Shown: positions 47,518 to 56,997, numbered from the stretch's first letter. The stretch is 64,000 nucleotides of DNA from Bog-473 sp963840435 (GCA_963840435.1 CAWIYY010000010.1:124001-188000); one strand, 5' to 3'. The notes: a model not told the origin generated them from the letters alone. A program made the numbers and translations.

Positions 47518-49344
47518 GTGGGCAAACACCCCCTCAACATAAGGCGACGCTTCGCGCTCATATTGATCATTCTGGTACCTGCGCTGGTCGCCGTGGCCTG
47601 GGCGGGGTTTCACGGCCTGCAGGCGGAGCGCTCCTCGGTCAGGAGCCTTTACGCCAACCAGTTGAGCGCGGCAACTGCTTCGGATCTCGGTATCCGTCTC
47701 GGTGATGCGCACGCCGCGACTCTCGAATTGCTGCTCGACAACGGCAATGCGTCCGCCGCCGCGGCGGTTTCGGCCGAGTTGTCCACCGGAATCACCTCCG
47801 ATGTGGACACCGGTATCGCAACCGTCCGAAGCAACAGCGCCGACAGTAGATCCGAATTGGCTTCGATCGCCGTCATCAAGAACGGATGGACGGAGCTCCA
47901 AAAGCTGCACGCCAACGGGGCGCTCTCCGTGCATGGCGCGGCAGTGGCGGCGAAGGTTGGCCAGATTGAGGCCATCTTCGATCCGATGACCGCGGCGGCC
48001 AAGTCGATCGTCCACGTCGAAGTGAGTCAAGCAGGCGCGTCACATCAGGAGGCGCTCGCCAGCTATCGGTCGAGCCTTCGGCTCATGCTGATCGTGCTGC
48101 TTCTCGGCCTGCTCACTGCGGGAGGAATGGTCATCTGGCTGATTCGCTCTGTGTTGACCAGAACGCTTGCCTACTCGGCATTCGCGACCATGGTCACTGA
48201 GGGTGACTTCACTCAACGCCTCACGCCCCGTGGCTCCGATGAGCTAGACCACCTCGGCGTTGCCCTGGATGAACTGTCGCAGCGCCGACGATCGGACGAT
48301 GACTACGAAAAGGCAAAGGTGGAATTCACCGATTCGATGCAGCTGACGGAGAACGAACAAGAAGCACACGACCTTCTCAAGCGCTATCTCGAGCATGCGG
48401 TGCCCACGTCCACGATCACGGTCTTCAATCGCAACAACAGCGCCAACCGTCTCGAGGCGGTCACCGTTCTCGCGGAAGATTCGCCTCTTCTCTGCTCTCT
48501 CGAGGGAGCAGAGCCTCGAAGCTGCTTGGCTGTTCGACTGGCGCGTCCCCATGCCGGCGTCTTGGGTTCAGATCCCCTTTTGCCGTGCTCCGTCTGCTCC
48601 ACGAGCCCCAGCCAGACGACATGCACTCCGCTGCTCGTGAGCGGTGAGGTCATCGGCTCGGTACTGGCTGAGCATGAAGGGGACCTGGTAGGCAACGAGC
48701 CGCGGACCATTCGTGAAGCCGTCCTCCAATCCGCGCCCATACTCGGCAATCTTCGCAACCTGGCCATCGCTGAAGTACGGGCTTCTACCGACAGCCTCAC
48801 CGGCCTTCCAAATCGCCGGTCGCTCGACGACACACTCAAACGTATGGTGGCCCAGGCGTCCAGGGCGTTAGTGCCATTGGCCGCGTTGATGTGTGACCTG
48901 GATCATTTCAAGGAGGTCAACGACAGATTTGGACACGGCAGAGGTGACGACGTGCTCGCTGCCGTCGGCGCCGCGCTCTCCCACTCCCTTCGCGCCGGCG
49001 ACTTCGCGGGCCGCTACGGCGGGGAGGAATTTCTTGTTTTGCTGCCAGCCACGGGCTTAGAGGGCGCCTTAGAGGCTGCCGAACGGATCAGAGCCTCCGT
49101 TGCCGGTATTCGGGTCCCCGCGGTGGATCGACACATCAGCCTGAGCGTGGGAATCGCCGTTATTCCAGATCATGCCGTTGACGCACAATCCCTGGAACGG
49201 GCGTCAGACCGAGCACTCTACGCGGCAAAAAAGGCTGGTCGAGACCGCGCCGAAGTATTCGACGCAACCTCCGAGGGTGGCGAAACTGGGGTCCGCGCGA
49301 TCATGACCAACGGCGCAGCACCAGGCGGGTCGCTGGTGGCCTGA
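47518..49344 (+). CDS. Membrane diguanylate cyclase with HAMP, Cys-containing GAF-like and GGDEF domains
   Basis: 608 residues from GTG 47518, with GGGGAAGG six bases upstream and the first membrane helix (RRRFALILIILVPALVAVAW) directly after; a GTG at 47365 would add 51 residues without motifs. An extracellular four-helix sensor of about 150 residues follows, then a second helix (LMLIVLLLGLLTAGGMVIWL), HAMP, a GAF-like domain with cysteines (PLLCSLEG, RSCLAV, LPCSVCSTSPSQTTCTPLL) that may sense redox or bind a metal, and a GGDEF domain with intact GRYGGEEF plus RxxD (RAGD) five residues before it. It makes c-di-GMP. Divergent from the SipW operon, it could link surface-fibre secretion to c-di-GMP. 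Confidence 0.85.
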   Translation: MGKHPLNIRRRFALILIILVPALVAVAWAGFHGLQAERSSVRSLYANQLSAATASDLGIRLGDAHAATLELLLDNGNASAAAAVSAELSTGITSDVDTGIATVRSNSADSRSELASIAVIKNGWTELQKLHANGALSVHGAAVAAKVGQIEAIFDPMTAAAKSIVHVEVSQAGASHQEALASYRSSLRLMLIVLLLGLLTAGGMVIWLIRSVLTRTLAYSAFATMVTEGDFTQRLTPRGSDELDHLGVALDELSQRRRSDDDYEKAKVEFTDSMQLTENEQEAHDLLKRYLEHAVPTSTITVFNRNNSANRLEAVTVLAEDSPLLCSLEGAEPRSCLAVRLARPHAGVLGSDPLLPCSVCSTSPSQTTCTPLLVSGEVIGSVLAEHEGDLVGNEPRTIREAVLQSAPILGNLRNLAIAEVRASTDSLTGLPNRRSLDDTLKRMVAQASRALVPLAALMCDLDHFKEVNDRFGHGRGDDVLAAVGAALSHSLRAGDFAGRYGGEEFLVLLPATGLEGALEAAERIRASVAGIRVPAVDRHISLSVGIAVIPDHAVDAQSLERASDRALYAAKKAGRDRAEVFDATSEGGETGVRAIMTNGAAPGGSLVA

Positions 49345-49729
49345 CTGGCGTTTGTTCACCCGACGACGTGAGCGATTCAGATGAGGTGACTGCACGCGTG
49401 TCTCATAGATACGTCCAGACCTGATCGAACATCGACCGACCCCGGAGCGCAGACAGGCCGGGCGGCCGATGGCATGTCTGACCACCACCTGAATGGGACG
49501 AGTATCGCAGTGACGGGCATGTCACCGACCGAGGGACTGCTCGTACGTAGGAACTCCCTCGACTGCCCGACCTCGTCGGCCACCGAGCCACACCGCCGTC
49601 GAGCAACGTAATCGCGTCCGAACACTTGGACTGGGCCGTTGCATTCCGAGACGAACCGCTTCGGCGAGCTGGCATCGCCCAGGGTGGGCAACTCATTTCC
49701 GGCCGTGGTTGGAGTGACCCGGCGTGCCG
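49345..49729. other. Convergent intergenic region
   Basis: 385 bp between the 3' ends of the GGDEF gene and the sensor kinase gene. I see no gene, no RNA and no strong hairpin. Short frames have no family features. Confidence 0.5.
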
Positions 49730-50857
49730 TCAGACGAGCGGGACAACCCACACCAAGCGGGTGCCACCTCCGTCCCTCGGGTGGATCTCGAACGAGCCGC
49801 CCAGCTTCTCCGCCCGATCGCGAATATTGACCAGCCCGAGGCCGGGCTTTGCGAGCGGCAATTCAATTCCCACGCCGTCGTCGAGCAGTTCGAGCTCGAC
49901 TCGATCGCCCACAGCGAGGATAACCTCGTAGCTCGAAGCCTGAGAGTGCTTCCCCGCATTGGTCAATCCCTCTCGAACCACCGCCAGCACGTGGTCGCCG
50001 AGGTGCTGGGGTATCGCGTTGTCCACTGCCCCTTCGAACCGGACCTCGGGTCGAACCCTCAAGGAGTCGGTCAACTCCTCGGTAAGCTGCAGGACGGCTT
50101 GGCGGAGTCCGCCCGGAAGCGCGGCGTCTCCGAGTTCAAAAATGCTGGAGCGGATCTGGGTGATGGTCTCATCGAGCTCGTCGATCGCTCGAGAGACCCG
50201 CTCGACGACCTGGTCGCGCTCGGGCAACCTGGCCGCACCCTGCAGGCTCATGCCAACGGCGTAGATACGCTGGATAACCCGGTCGTGCAGGTCGCGGGCA
50301 ATCCGGTCGCGGTCGTCGAGCACGCTCATGACGCGGACCCGGTCGTGGAGCCGGTTGTTCTCAATGGCGATGCCGGCCGCCAGGGCCAGCGCCTCGGCGA
50401 GTGCCTCGTCCTCGTCGGTGAACTCGACTGACCCTTCCTTGTCAGTTAGATAGAGGTTGCCGTAGACGTCGTCGCGCACCCGCACCGGCACGCCGAGGAA
50501 CGACGTCATCGGCGGGTGGCCGGGAGGAAAGCCGTAGCGGCCAGGGTGCTCTTCGAGGTGGGTCAGCCGGAGCGGTTCGGGTTCGGTGATGAGGAGTCCC
50601 AACACACCTCGGCCGGCCGGACGGTCTCCGATCTGGGTTTCCTCGGCTTCGCTGAGTCCGACCGTGATGAACTCTTCGAGGCCGGTGCGGGTCTCGTTGA
50701 GCACCCCAAGGGCGGCGTAACGGGCGCCGACCAGGGACCTGGCCTCCTCCACCAGGTGAGCGAGCAGGTCGGCCAGCTCGACGTCGGCCGTGATCATGAG
50801 GACCGCCCCCATGAGGCGCCTCAGCTTCTCCGCATCGTTGACCCGGGTGTAAGGCAC
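49730..50857 (-). CDS. GAF-domain sensor histidine kinase (HisKA_3, DevS/NarX-like)
   Basis: 375 residues, GTG start at 50857. A cytoplasmic sensor: an N-terminal GAF domain (about 20-170, ARYAALGVLNETRTGLEEFI, and SFLGVPVRVRDDVYGNLYLT), then the dimerisation/phosphoacceptor region RDRIARDLHDRVIQRIYAVG with the phosphorylated His in RDLHDRVIQ, then the HATPase domain with the N box REGLTNAGKHSQAS and the G boxes DDGVGIEL and GLGLVNIRDRAEKLGG. The DevS-like GAF order suggests redox, gas or ligand sensing, but no haem ligand can be assigned. The cognate regulator is divergent, 68 bp away. Confidence 0.92.
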   Translation of the reverse strand: MPYTRVNDAEKLRRLMGAVLMITADVELADLLAHLVEEARSLVGARYAALGVLNETRTGLEEFITVGLSEAEETQIGDRPAGRGVLGLLITEPEPLRLTHLEEHPGRYGFPPGHPPMTSFLGVPVRVRDDVYGNLYLTDKEGSVEFTDEDEALAEALALAAGIAIENNRLHDRVRVMSVLDDRDRIARDLHDRVIQRIYAVGMSLQGAARLPERDQVVERVSRAIDELDETITQIRSSIFELGDAALPGGLRQAVLQLTEELTDSLRVRPEVRFEGAVDNAIPQHLGDHVLAVVREGLTNAGKHSQASSYEVILAVGDRVELELLDDGVGIELPLAKPGLGLVNIRDRAEKLGGSFEIHPRDGGGTRLVWVVPLV

Positions 50858-50925
50858 CAGGCGGAGCGTACCGCCGAAGCACGGGGGTTTCGCCGGTAGC
50901 CAGGTGGTGCTGGCACAATGGACCC

Positions 50926-51564
50926 GTGGCCATTCGCGTCTTCCTGCTCGATGACCACGAGCTGGTCCGTGAGGGCATTCGCAGCCTTCTCGAGAGCGAC
51001 GAGGAGATCGAAGTCGTGGGCGAGGCGTCCACCGGCGCCGAAGCGCTGACCCGGGTGCCCCTGGCCAAGCCCGACGTGGCGATCCTCGACGTGCGACTCG
51101 AGGACGGAGACGGGATCGAGGTGTGTCGCGATCTGCGCTCGGCCAACCCGGACCTGATCTGCCTGATGCTCACGAGCTTCGCCGATGACGAGGCAATGTT
51201 TGCCAGCGTGATGGCCGGGGCGGCCGGCTACGTCCTCAAGCAGATCAAAGCGCGCGACCTGATCGAAGACGTGAAGAAGGTGGCGACCGGGGCGTCGCTC
51301 ATGGATCCGAGGGCCGTGGCCCGGGTGGTCGAGCGCATCGCCAATCCACCTCAGGCAGACCCGTCCCTCTCGTCACTCTCGCCCCAAGAGGCTCGGATCC
51401 TGGACCTCATTGCCGACGGCAAGACCAACAAGCAGATCGCCGAGGCGATGTTCCTCTCCGAGCACACGGTGAAGAACTACGTCACTGGCCTGCTCCGAAA
51501 GCTCAGAGTCTCGAGTCGCACCGAGGCCGCCATTTACGCCACCAAGCTCAAGAATCAGGGCTAG
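50926..51564 (+). CDS. NarL/FixJ (DevR-like) response regulator
   Basis: 212 residues, GTG start. Receiver domain: acidic pair in FLLDDHELVREGI, phosphorylated Asp in DVAILDVRLEDGDGIEV, Thr in LMLTSFADDEAMF, Lys in GAAGYVLKQIKARDLI. The C-terminal LuxR-type HTH is LSPQEARILDLIADGKTNKQ followed by IAEAMFLSEHTVKNYVTGLL. It is divergent from the sensor kinase, so the two form a two-component system. Possible targets are the genes just downstream, where dyad sequences lie (51925-51994). DevR-like regulators often control hypoxia or stationary-phase genes; that is family knowledge only. Confidence 0.93.
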   Translation: MAIRVFLLDDHELVREGIRSLLESDEEIEVVGEASTGAEALTRVPLAKPDVAILDVRLEDGDGIEVCRDLRSANPDLICLMLTSFADDEAMFASVMAGAAGYVLKQIKARDLIEDVKKVATGASLMDPRAVARVVERIANPPQADPSLSSLSPQEARILDLIADGKTNKQIAEAMFLSEHTVKNYVTGLLRKLRVSSRTEAAIYATKLKNQG

Positions 51565-51582
51565 GCGGCTCCTCCGCCCGGG

Positions 51583-51885
51583 CTAAGACTCCTGGACCGC
51601 GAGGTCAATGCCCCGCCGGACCAGCTCGAACTCGAGGCGTTCGCGCTCGATCTTCGGATGGACGAAGTTCTTGGGAGCGACGTCGATGCCCTCTTGGGCG
51701 GCCAGACAGACCAGGGCCCGGTCATAGGTGACCTCAGCGACCAGGGCCGACTCTGACAGCTGGCCGGCCCCAAGATCATGAAGGGGCAGCGCGGCACGAC
51801 AGCCGCGCACGTAGTCGAGCAGGGCCTCGTCATCGAGGTCGGTGTCCCAGGTGTCCAAGGCACCCGAGAGGATGGTGACGTACAT
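51583..51885 (-). CDS. Hypothetical protein, about 100 residues
   Basis: ATG 51885 has GGAGG seven bases upstream. The sequence is acidic at the start (DTWDTDLDDEALLDYVRGCR), then helical and hydrophobic-amphipathic (SALVAEVTYDRALVCLAAQE), ending KIERERLEFELVRRGIDLAV. No signal or membrane helix, no known family. It is convergent with the response regulator, 18 bp apart. Codon use is normal for the genome. Possibly a small accessory protein of the two-component locus. Confidence 0.6.
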   Translation of the reverse strand: MYVTILSGALDTWDTDLDDEALLDYVRGCRAALPLHDLGAGQLSESALVAEVTYDRALVCLAAQEGIDVAPKNFVHPKIERERLEFELVRRGIDLAVQES

Positions 51886-51924
51886 GCTCACGCCTCCAGT
51901 GTGTACCCGGACGCAAACGCGCGA

Positions 51925-51994
51925 ACTAGGGAGGATCCTCCCATTCGGGCATGTCAGGTGAACCGGTGTCCATCACAGGACCTTCCTCCCTAGT
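51925..51994. promoter_or_regulatory. Paired dyads upstream of the two-helix membrane protein gene
   Basis: GGGAGGATCCTCCC (51929-51942) is a perfect 14-bp palindrome. ACTAGGGAGG (51925-51934) is repeated inverted as CCTCCCTAGT at 51985-51994, 60 bp on. Located in a divergent gap beside a two-component system, these could be response-regulator or other operator sites. Confidence 0.45.
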
Positions 51995-52091
51995 GCACGG
52001 GACCTTCGCGCTCATCTCAACGAGCCCTCGGACATAGACGATGGGAGCAGATCTCCTCACTGGGAGGGATCACGAACAAGGAGATACACAG

Positions 52092-52706
52092 ATGCGACGC
52101 AAAGTTTTCGACATGCTGGCCAGTGTCGGTGGGGTGGTCGTGGTCATCGTCCTGGCCGTTGCCGGCTCACTGCTCTTCGTGGGCTACAGCTTCGCCAACA
52201 ACTACGTGCACACCCAGCTCGCTCAGCAGCAGATCACGTTTCCTTCAGCCGCTGCCTTCGCCCACCCCGACGGGACCGAGATCACCAAGTCGATGATCCC
52301 CTCGGTGTCCCAATACGCCGGACAAGAGCTGCTCACAGGCGCTCAGGCCCAGGTCTACGCCAACGACTTCATCAACGTGCACCTCGCTGAGATCGGCGGC
52401 GGCAAGACCTACGCCCAGCTGAGCGCGGCCGCGATGGCTCTGCCCAAGGGTTCGCCGGCCTACACGGCAGCAGAAAGCAAGGTCCAGACGGTCTTCCAGG
52501 GCACCACGCTTCGCGGCCTGCTGCTCGAGGCCTACGGCTTCAGCCTGATCGCCGTGATCGCCTTCTGGTGTGCGATTGCCGCGTTCTGCCTGGCCGCCGT
52601 CATGGCGATCCTGGTTGCTTTCGGCTTCGCCCACGCCCGGCGGACGGGTGACGATGAGGAGCTTCTCCCCGCTCACACGGCCAAGGGGACGCTCGTCACG
52701 GCATAG
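52092..52706 (+). CDS. Hypothetical membrane protein with N- and C-terminal helices
   Basis: 204 residues from ATG 52092, with AAGGAG eight bases upstream. One helix near the N-terminus (VGGVVVVIVLAVAGSLLFVG), an outer domain of about 110 residues (DGTEITKSMIPSVSQYAGQE, GGGKTYAQLSAAAMALPKGS), then a long C-terminal membrane hairpin (YGFSLIAVIAFWCAIAAFC, LAAVMAILVAFGFAH) and a short charged tail. No catalytic motif or family known to me. It follows dyad sequences and the DevR-like regulator, and ends at a strong terminator, so it is a single-gene unit possibly under that regulator. Confidence 0.75.
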   Translation: MRRKVFDMLASVGGVVVVIVLAVAGSLLFVGYSFANNYVHTQLAQQQITFPSAAAFAHPDGTEITKSMIPSVSQYAGQELLTGAQAQVYANDFINVHLAEIGGGKTYAQLSAAAMALPKGSPAYTAAESKVQTVFQGTTLRGLLLEAYGFSLIAVIAFWCAIAAFCLAAVMAILVAFGFAHARRTGDDEELLPAHTAKGTLVTA

Positions 52707-52732
52707 CTCCAGCAAACACTCCCAGTGAGGAG

Positions 52733-52765
52733 GCAGCACCGGCCCGTCATGCGGGCCGGTGCTGC
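52733..52765 (+). terminator. Terminator hairpin after the two-helix membrane protein
   Basis: GCAGCACCGGCCCG and CGGGCCGGTGCTGC form a perfect 14-bp stem around a 5-base loop, 27 bp after the stop at 52706. No T-run follows. A very stable structure, most likely a terminator. Confidence 0.7.
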
Positions 52766-52916
52766 GCGTCCGGGCCGCATCCTCATTGGGAGGCATGCAG
52801 TCGAAGGGCCACCGACTCCGACTCTCTTGGGAAATCCCTGCCAATCGGGATTGTCAACGTCATCAATCTCTCATGACCTTCTCAGGTTCTGTCTCAAATC
52901 TGCCGATATTCCTCTG

Positions 52917-54830
52917 GTGAGCTCGATCACCATACCCATCAGTATCGAGCAGCTCGAAGCCACGGCATTCCTCACTGCCCTCGTCACTTCGTCTGACGAC
53001 CCGATCATTGGCAAGACGCTTGATGGAATGGTCGTCTTCTGGAACCAGGCGGCCGAGCGACTGTATGGCTACGAAGCTGGCGAAATGATCGGGTGCGACA
53101 TTTCGGTGCTCATCCCAGCAGATCGACCACATGAGCTCGCGAATCTCCTTACACGGGTCGCAACCGGGGAGACCATCAGGGATCTCGAAACAGTGCGCCT
53201 CCGCAAAGACGGGACCCGCGTCGAGGTCGCTATCACGGTCTCGCCTGTCGTTGGGCCGGACGGATCTGTCCTTGGTGCATCGACCATCGCCCGAGACCTG
53301 ACCCACTACAAACAGCAGGTCTCTGATCTGCGCGAGGCACAACGGCGAGCAGACGAGGCACTGAGCACCCTCGACACCCTGCAGGCCTCGGCACCCATCG
53401 GGCTCGGGTTTGTGGACCGTGATTTCCGTTACATCCATGCCAATCAGATGCTTGCGTCACTGTCCGGCAAGGATGCGGAGAATTTCATCGGAAAGACAGT
53501 GGCCGAGTTGGTCCCCGACGTCTGGCCTCAAGTCGAATCCGTCTACCATCAAGTGCTCAATCGAGACGAGGCCGTCCTCAACGTCGATGTCTCGGGACCC
53601 AATCCCCATACTCGATCAAACCACTGGCTGGCGAGCTACTACCCCGTCCACCTCCAAGGCGAGGTCATCGGAATTGGCATCGTCGTCGTAGATGTCACAG
53701 AGCGGCTCCAAGCGGAGGAGTTCCGTTCCATTGCCATGAACCAAATGGCCGAGGGCATGTTCATCACTGACGAACGGGGCCAAATGACCTACATGAACGG
53801 TGCCGTCACGAAGTTGTTGGGTTGGACCGAGGAAGACCTCAAGGGAAAGCACCTCCACGACCTGATCCACACCCGCCGCTCAGACGGGACTCCCATTCTT
53901 TCCGAAGCTGAGTGTGAGCATCAAAAAGTCCGGTCCGACGGCAGACCTATGCGCGGGGACGACGAGGTCTACACCTGCAAAGACGGATCGCTACTCCCGA
54001 TTGCCTATTCGGCAGCTCCGATCATGAGCGGATCAGCGGGTACTGGCACGGTCATCGTGTTCCGAGACATCTCTGATGAAATCGCTGAGCGACTTCGCAT
54101 AAAGCGTGAACTGGAAGCTCTCACATGGGTAGGCAAGATCCGCGAGGCGCTCGATGAGAACAGAATGGTGCTGTACGCGCAGCCAATCGTCCCCCTCGGG
54201 AAGAGTGAGCCAAGTGCCGAACTTCTGATCCGCATGATCGGCCGCTCGGGTGAAGTGATCAGTCCTGGCTCATTCTTGGGGGTCGCAGAGCAGTACGGAT
54301 TGATTACTGAGATCGACCGGTGGGTGATCAAGCGGGCTCTGCGCTTTGCTGCGACCGGCCGCCATGTTGGAATCAATGTCTCCGCCGAGTCGATGGCCAC
54401 TCCGGATCTCCTGGAATACATCGAAGACGAAGTAAAGATCTCGGGCGCCGATCCGGCTGATCTTGTATTCGAAATTACCGAGACAGCGCTGATGGCAGAC
54501 ATCGAGAAGGGCCATGCGTTTGCCCAGGGAGTCGTCGAACTCGGGAGCAGTGTGGCCCTGGACGACTTTGGCACCGGGTACGGCACATTCACCCACGTCA
54601 AGAAACTCCCTATCAAATACCTCAAGATCGATATTGAGTTCGTACGGGATCTTGTCGACAGCCAGCCCAACCAACACGTCGTCAAGGCAATCGTCAACCT
54701 TGCCACTGGTTTCGGGTGCGAGACGATCGCCGAAGGCGTCGAAGACGAGGAGACTCTGGAGCTGCTGAAAGAGTTCGGCGTCGATTTCGTGCAGGGTTTC
54801 CATTTGGGGCGTCCGGCTCCGATTCAGTGA
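52917..54830 (+). CDS. PAS-PAS-PAS-EAL cyclic-di-GMP phosphodiesterase
   Basis: 637 residues from GTG 52917; the frame is open to 52725 but that part overlaps the terminator hairpin. Three PAS domains: about 15-135 (IIGKTLDGMVVFWNQAAERL), 150-270 (IGLGFVDRDFRYIHANQML) and 275-395 (GMFITDERGQMTYMNGAVTK). The EAL domain starts near 410: its signature is AELLIRM (E-L-L in place of E-A-L), with NVSAE, EITETAL, LDDFGTGYG, YLKIDIEFV and CETIAEGVED retained. Most metal and catalytic residues are therefore kept and c-di-GMP hydrolysis is likely. No GGDEF domain. It is the third c-di-GMP protein in the window. Confidence 0.88.
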   Translation: MSSITIPISIEQLEATAFLTALVTSSDDPIIGKTLDGMVVFWNQAAERLYGYEAGEMIGCDISVLIPADRPHELANLLTRVATGETIRDLETVRLRKDGTRVEVAITVSPVVGPDGSVLGASTIARDLTHYKQQVSDLREAQRRADEALSTLDTLQASAPIGLGFVDRDFRYIHANQMLASLSGKDAENFIGKTVAELVPDVWPQVESVYHQVLNRDEAVLNVDVSGPNPHTRSNHWLASYYPVHLQGEVIGIGIVVVDVTERLQAEEFRSIAMNQMAEGMFITDERGQMTYMNGAVTKLLGWTEEDLKGKHLHDLIHTRRSDGTPILSEAECEHQKVRSDGRPMRGDDEVYTCKDGSLLPIAYSAAPIMSGSAGTGTVIVFRDISDEIAERLRIKRELEALTWVGKIREALDENRMVLYAQPIVPLGKSEPSAELLIRMIGRSGEVISPGSFLGVAEQYGLITEIDRWVIKRALRFAATGRHVGINVSAESMATPDLLEYIEDEVKISGADPADLVFEITETALMADIEKGHAFAQGVVELGSSVALDDFGTGYGTFTHVKKLPIKYLKIDIEFVRDLVDSQPNQHVVKAIVNLATGFGCETIAEGVEDEETLELLKEFGVDFVQGFHLGRPAPIQ

Positions 54831-55047
54831 GTCGGAGGCGACGCTCGAACTCGCCCTGACCGACCCTTCGGAATCGCAGCCAGGTGCATGTCGACCTCGC
54901 TTCGCGTCGTGTGCGTGCCCGCCGACGATGCGACTCAACGGACTGGGCATCGGGTCTGATTCCCCGGCCACCTCGATGCAATACACATGTAGAGAGGGAC
55001 ATCGGGCGATTTCGAACCTAGAACGCCCGTTCAGTAGCCTCGCGAGG

Positions 55048-56460
55048 GTGACGGGATCATCTTGGCTGGGGGACGCGTGCTCGCTCGTCGATGCCTTCCG
55101 AACCGGAGACCTCTCCCCGACCGAAGCGCTCGAGGGTTCGCTGGAGGCAATTGCACAGTCGTCGTTGAACGCGGTCTGCTTCGTCGACGAGGAGCAGGCG
55201 CGCAAGGCGGCGGAAGCGGCGGACGTGACCCTTCCCTTCGGCGGTGTGCCGATCGGCGTCAAGGAGCTCGATCCGGTGAAGGGGTGGCCGCAGACCGAGG
55301 CCTCCCTTGTCTTCAAGGACCGCATCGCCGACTACGACGGGACGATGACGGCCCGGTTGCGCGACGCCGGCGCCGTGCTGGTCGGACAGACCACCGCATC
55401 GGAGTTCGGTGGCATCAACGTCACCTACACCCGACTGCACGGGGCGACCTCGAATCCTTACGACACCGAGCGCACGCCGGGCGGCTCGTCCGGCGGATCG
55501 GCCGCCTCGGTGGCCGGCGGACTGCTCCCCATCTGCACTGGAGGCGACGGGGGCGGGTCCATCAGGATCCCGGCCGGCTTCACCGGCCTCTTCGGCCTCA
55601 AGGCCACCTTCGGCCGGATCCCCAAGGGCCCGCACACCGAGATCGAGCCGCTGACCGCCGTCGTCGGCTGCCTGTCCCGCTCGGTCCGGGACACCGCCCG
55701 CTGGTTCGACGCCTGCAACGGCGCCGACGAGTTCGACCCCTACTCCCTGCCCCGGGTGTCCGGTTGGGAGGCGGGGATCGGGCACCAGGATGTGCAGGGT
55801 CTCCGGGCGACCGTCTGCGTCGACCTCGGCGCCGCCGTGGTGGCCGCCAAGATGCGCCGAAAGGTGGAGGAGGCGGCCGAACTCCTCATCACGGACGCCG
55901 AGCTGACGGAGGTCGGGGTGCCGATCTCGTTGGAGCGGGGTGGTCTGGAATGGGCCCTGGCCGGAACGGCCAGCCTGCTGGTCGGCCTGGGCGACCTCTA
56001 CCCCGACTGCCAGAACGAGCTCACGCCCGAGATCATGCTGGCCGCCAACATCGCGACCAACCACTACACCGTCGAAACGGCGAAGAACATCGAGGCGTTC
56101 CGGCGCACCATGATTTTCCAAATGGCGGAGATCTTCGAGCAAACCGACTTCATCATCTGCGCCACCAATCCGGACGTGGCCTTCGGCGCCCAGGGCCCGA
56201 TGCCCACCACGGTCGACGGGGTGGATCTCGTCTCCGAGCTCGGCTTCGAAGCCGCGCTCGGCAACAACGGGGCCCTGACCATCCCGGCCAACACGACGGG
56301 ACACCCGGCCGTGTCCATCCCGATCGGCACGGTGGACGGGCTGCCCGTCTCCATGCAGGTGATCGGTCGTCGTTACTCCGAGCAGCTCTTGCTCGAGTTG
56401 GCCCGCGTCGTCGAGCTCGAGCGACCATGGCCGCTCGTTGCACCCGGCGCACCGGTCTGA
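55048..56460 (+). CDS. Amidase-signature family protein
   Basis: 470 residues from GTG 55048; earlier in-frame starts (54928) add residues without family likeness. Amidase-signature hydrolases use a Ser-Ser-Lys triad. The Lys is in PIGVKELDP, the first Ser in the loop TPGGSSGGSAASVAGG, and the nucleophile in TGGDGGGSIRIPAGFTGLFG. Later IPANTTGHPAVSIPIG is also typical. Known members cut amides (GatA-like amidases, aryl acylamidases, 6-aminohexanoate hydrolases). No GatB/GatC genes are nearby, so a GatA role is unlikely. Frame intact. Confidence 0.9.
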   Translation: MTGSSWLGDACSLVDAFRTGDLSPTEALEGSLEAIAQSSLNAVCFVDEEQARKAAEAADVTLPFGGVPIGVKELDPVKGWPQTEASLVFKDRIADYDGTMTARLRDAGAVLVGQTTASEFGGINVTYTRLHGATSNPYDTERTPGGSSGGSAASVAGGLLPICTGGDGGGSIRIPAGFTGLFGLKATFGRIPKGPHTEIEPLTAVVGCLSRSVRDTARWFDACNGADEFDPYSLPRVSGWEAGIGHQDVQGLRATVCVDLGAAVVAAKMRRKVEEAAELLITDAELTEVGVPISLERGGLEWALAGTASLLVGLGDLYPDCQNELTPEIMLAANIATNHYTVETAKNIEAFRRTMIFQMAEIFEQTDFIICATNPDVAFGAQGPMPTTVDGVDLVSELGFEAALGNNGALTIPANTTGHPAVSIPIGTVDGLPVSMQVIGRRYSEQLLLELARVVELERPWPLVAPGAPV

Positions 56461-56997
56461 CGTCCGTCTCACACCCCTTCCTCCGCTGAGGTGCGGCGGC
56501 GCAGTCTGCGGCTTGTTTCACTCCGCGTGAAGACAGCGCGCCACGCCAGCCAGGTGCGTCCTGAACCAGCGCCGATGTGCGCTCCCAACGCCATCACAAA
56601 TCCCCGACAAACCACGTTTAAGGACTGTGATCAGCGGATTTTTGGACGGTAGTGTCCGCTCACAACCCTGAGGCGGATTTGGCGATCGGAGACAGGGATG
56701 CACTCGAGAACTCAACGCGTTGGAGTCACGTGACGCGCAGTCGATCGACGCTCGATCAGGCCGCGAACACGCTGCACCCATCCCGGCATCAGACCCGCGT
56801 TGCACCGGCCGCGTGCGGACCCTCGTCAGCGGCCGCCAACGCAGGGCGCGTTTGCTGCACTCCGCATGAACACTTCGTAGATCGCAACCGGAACGCAACC
56901 AAACCCGTCACCAGCGTCTTTCGAGGCCCGTTCCTTGCCACCGCAGCGTGTGCGGCCGCAAGGTCGAACGGGCGTTTGGCGTAACCTGGCCGCGCAC
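56461..56997. other. Gene-free intergenic region
   Basis: 537 bp between the amidase and the DUF4268 gene. A short dyad AGCGGA / TCCGCT lies near 56635-56662. The stretch TTTCACTCCGCGTGAAGAC near 56517 has a loose copy at about 56857. No supported gene or RNA. Frames on the minus strand are Arg/Cys/Ser-rich and look like chance. Confidence 0.45.
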
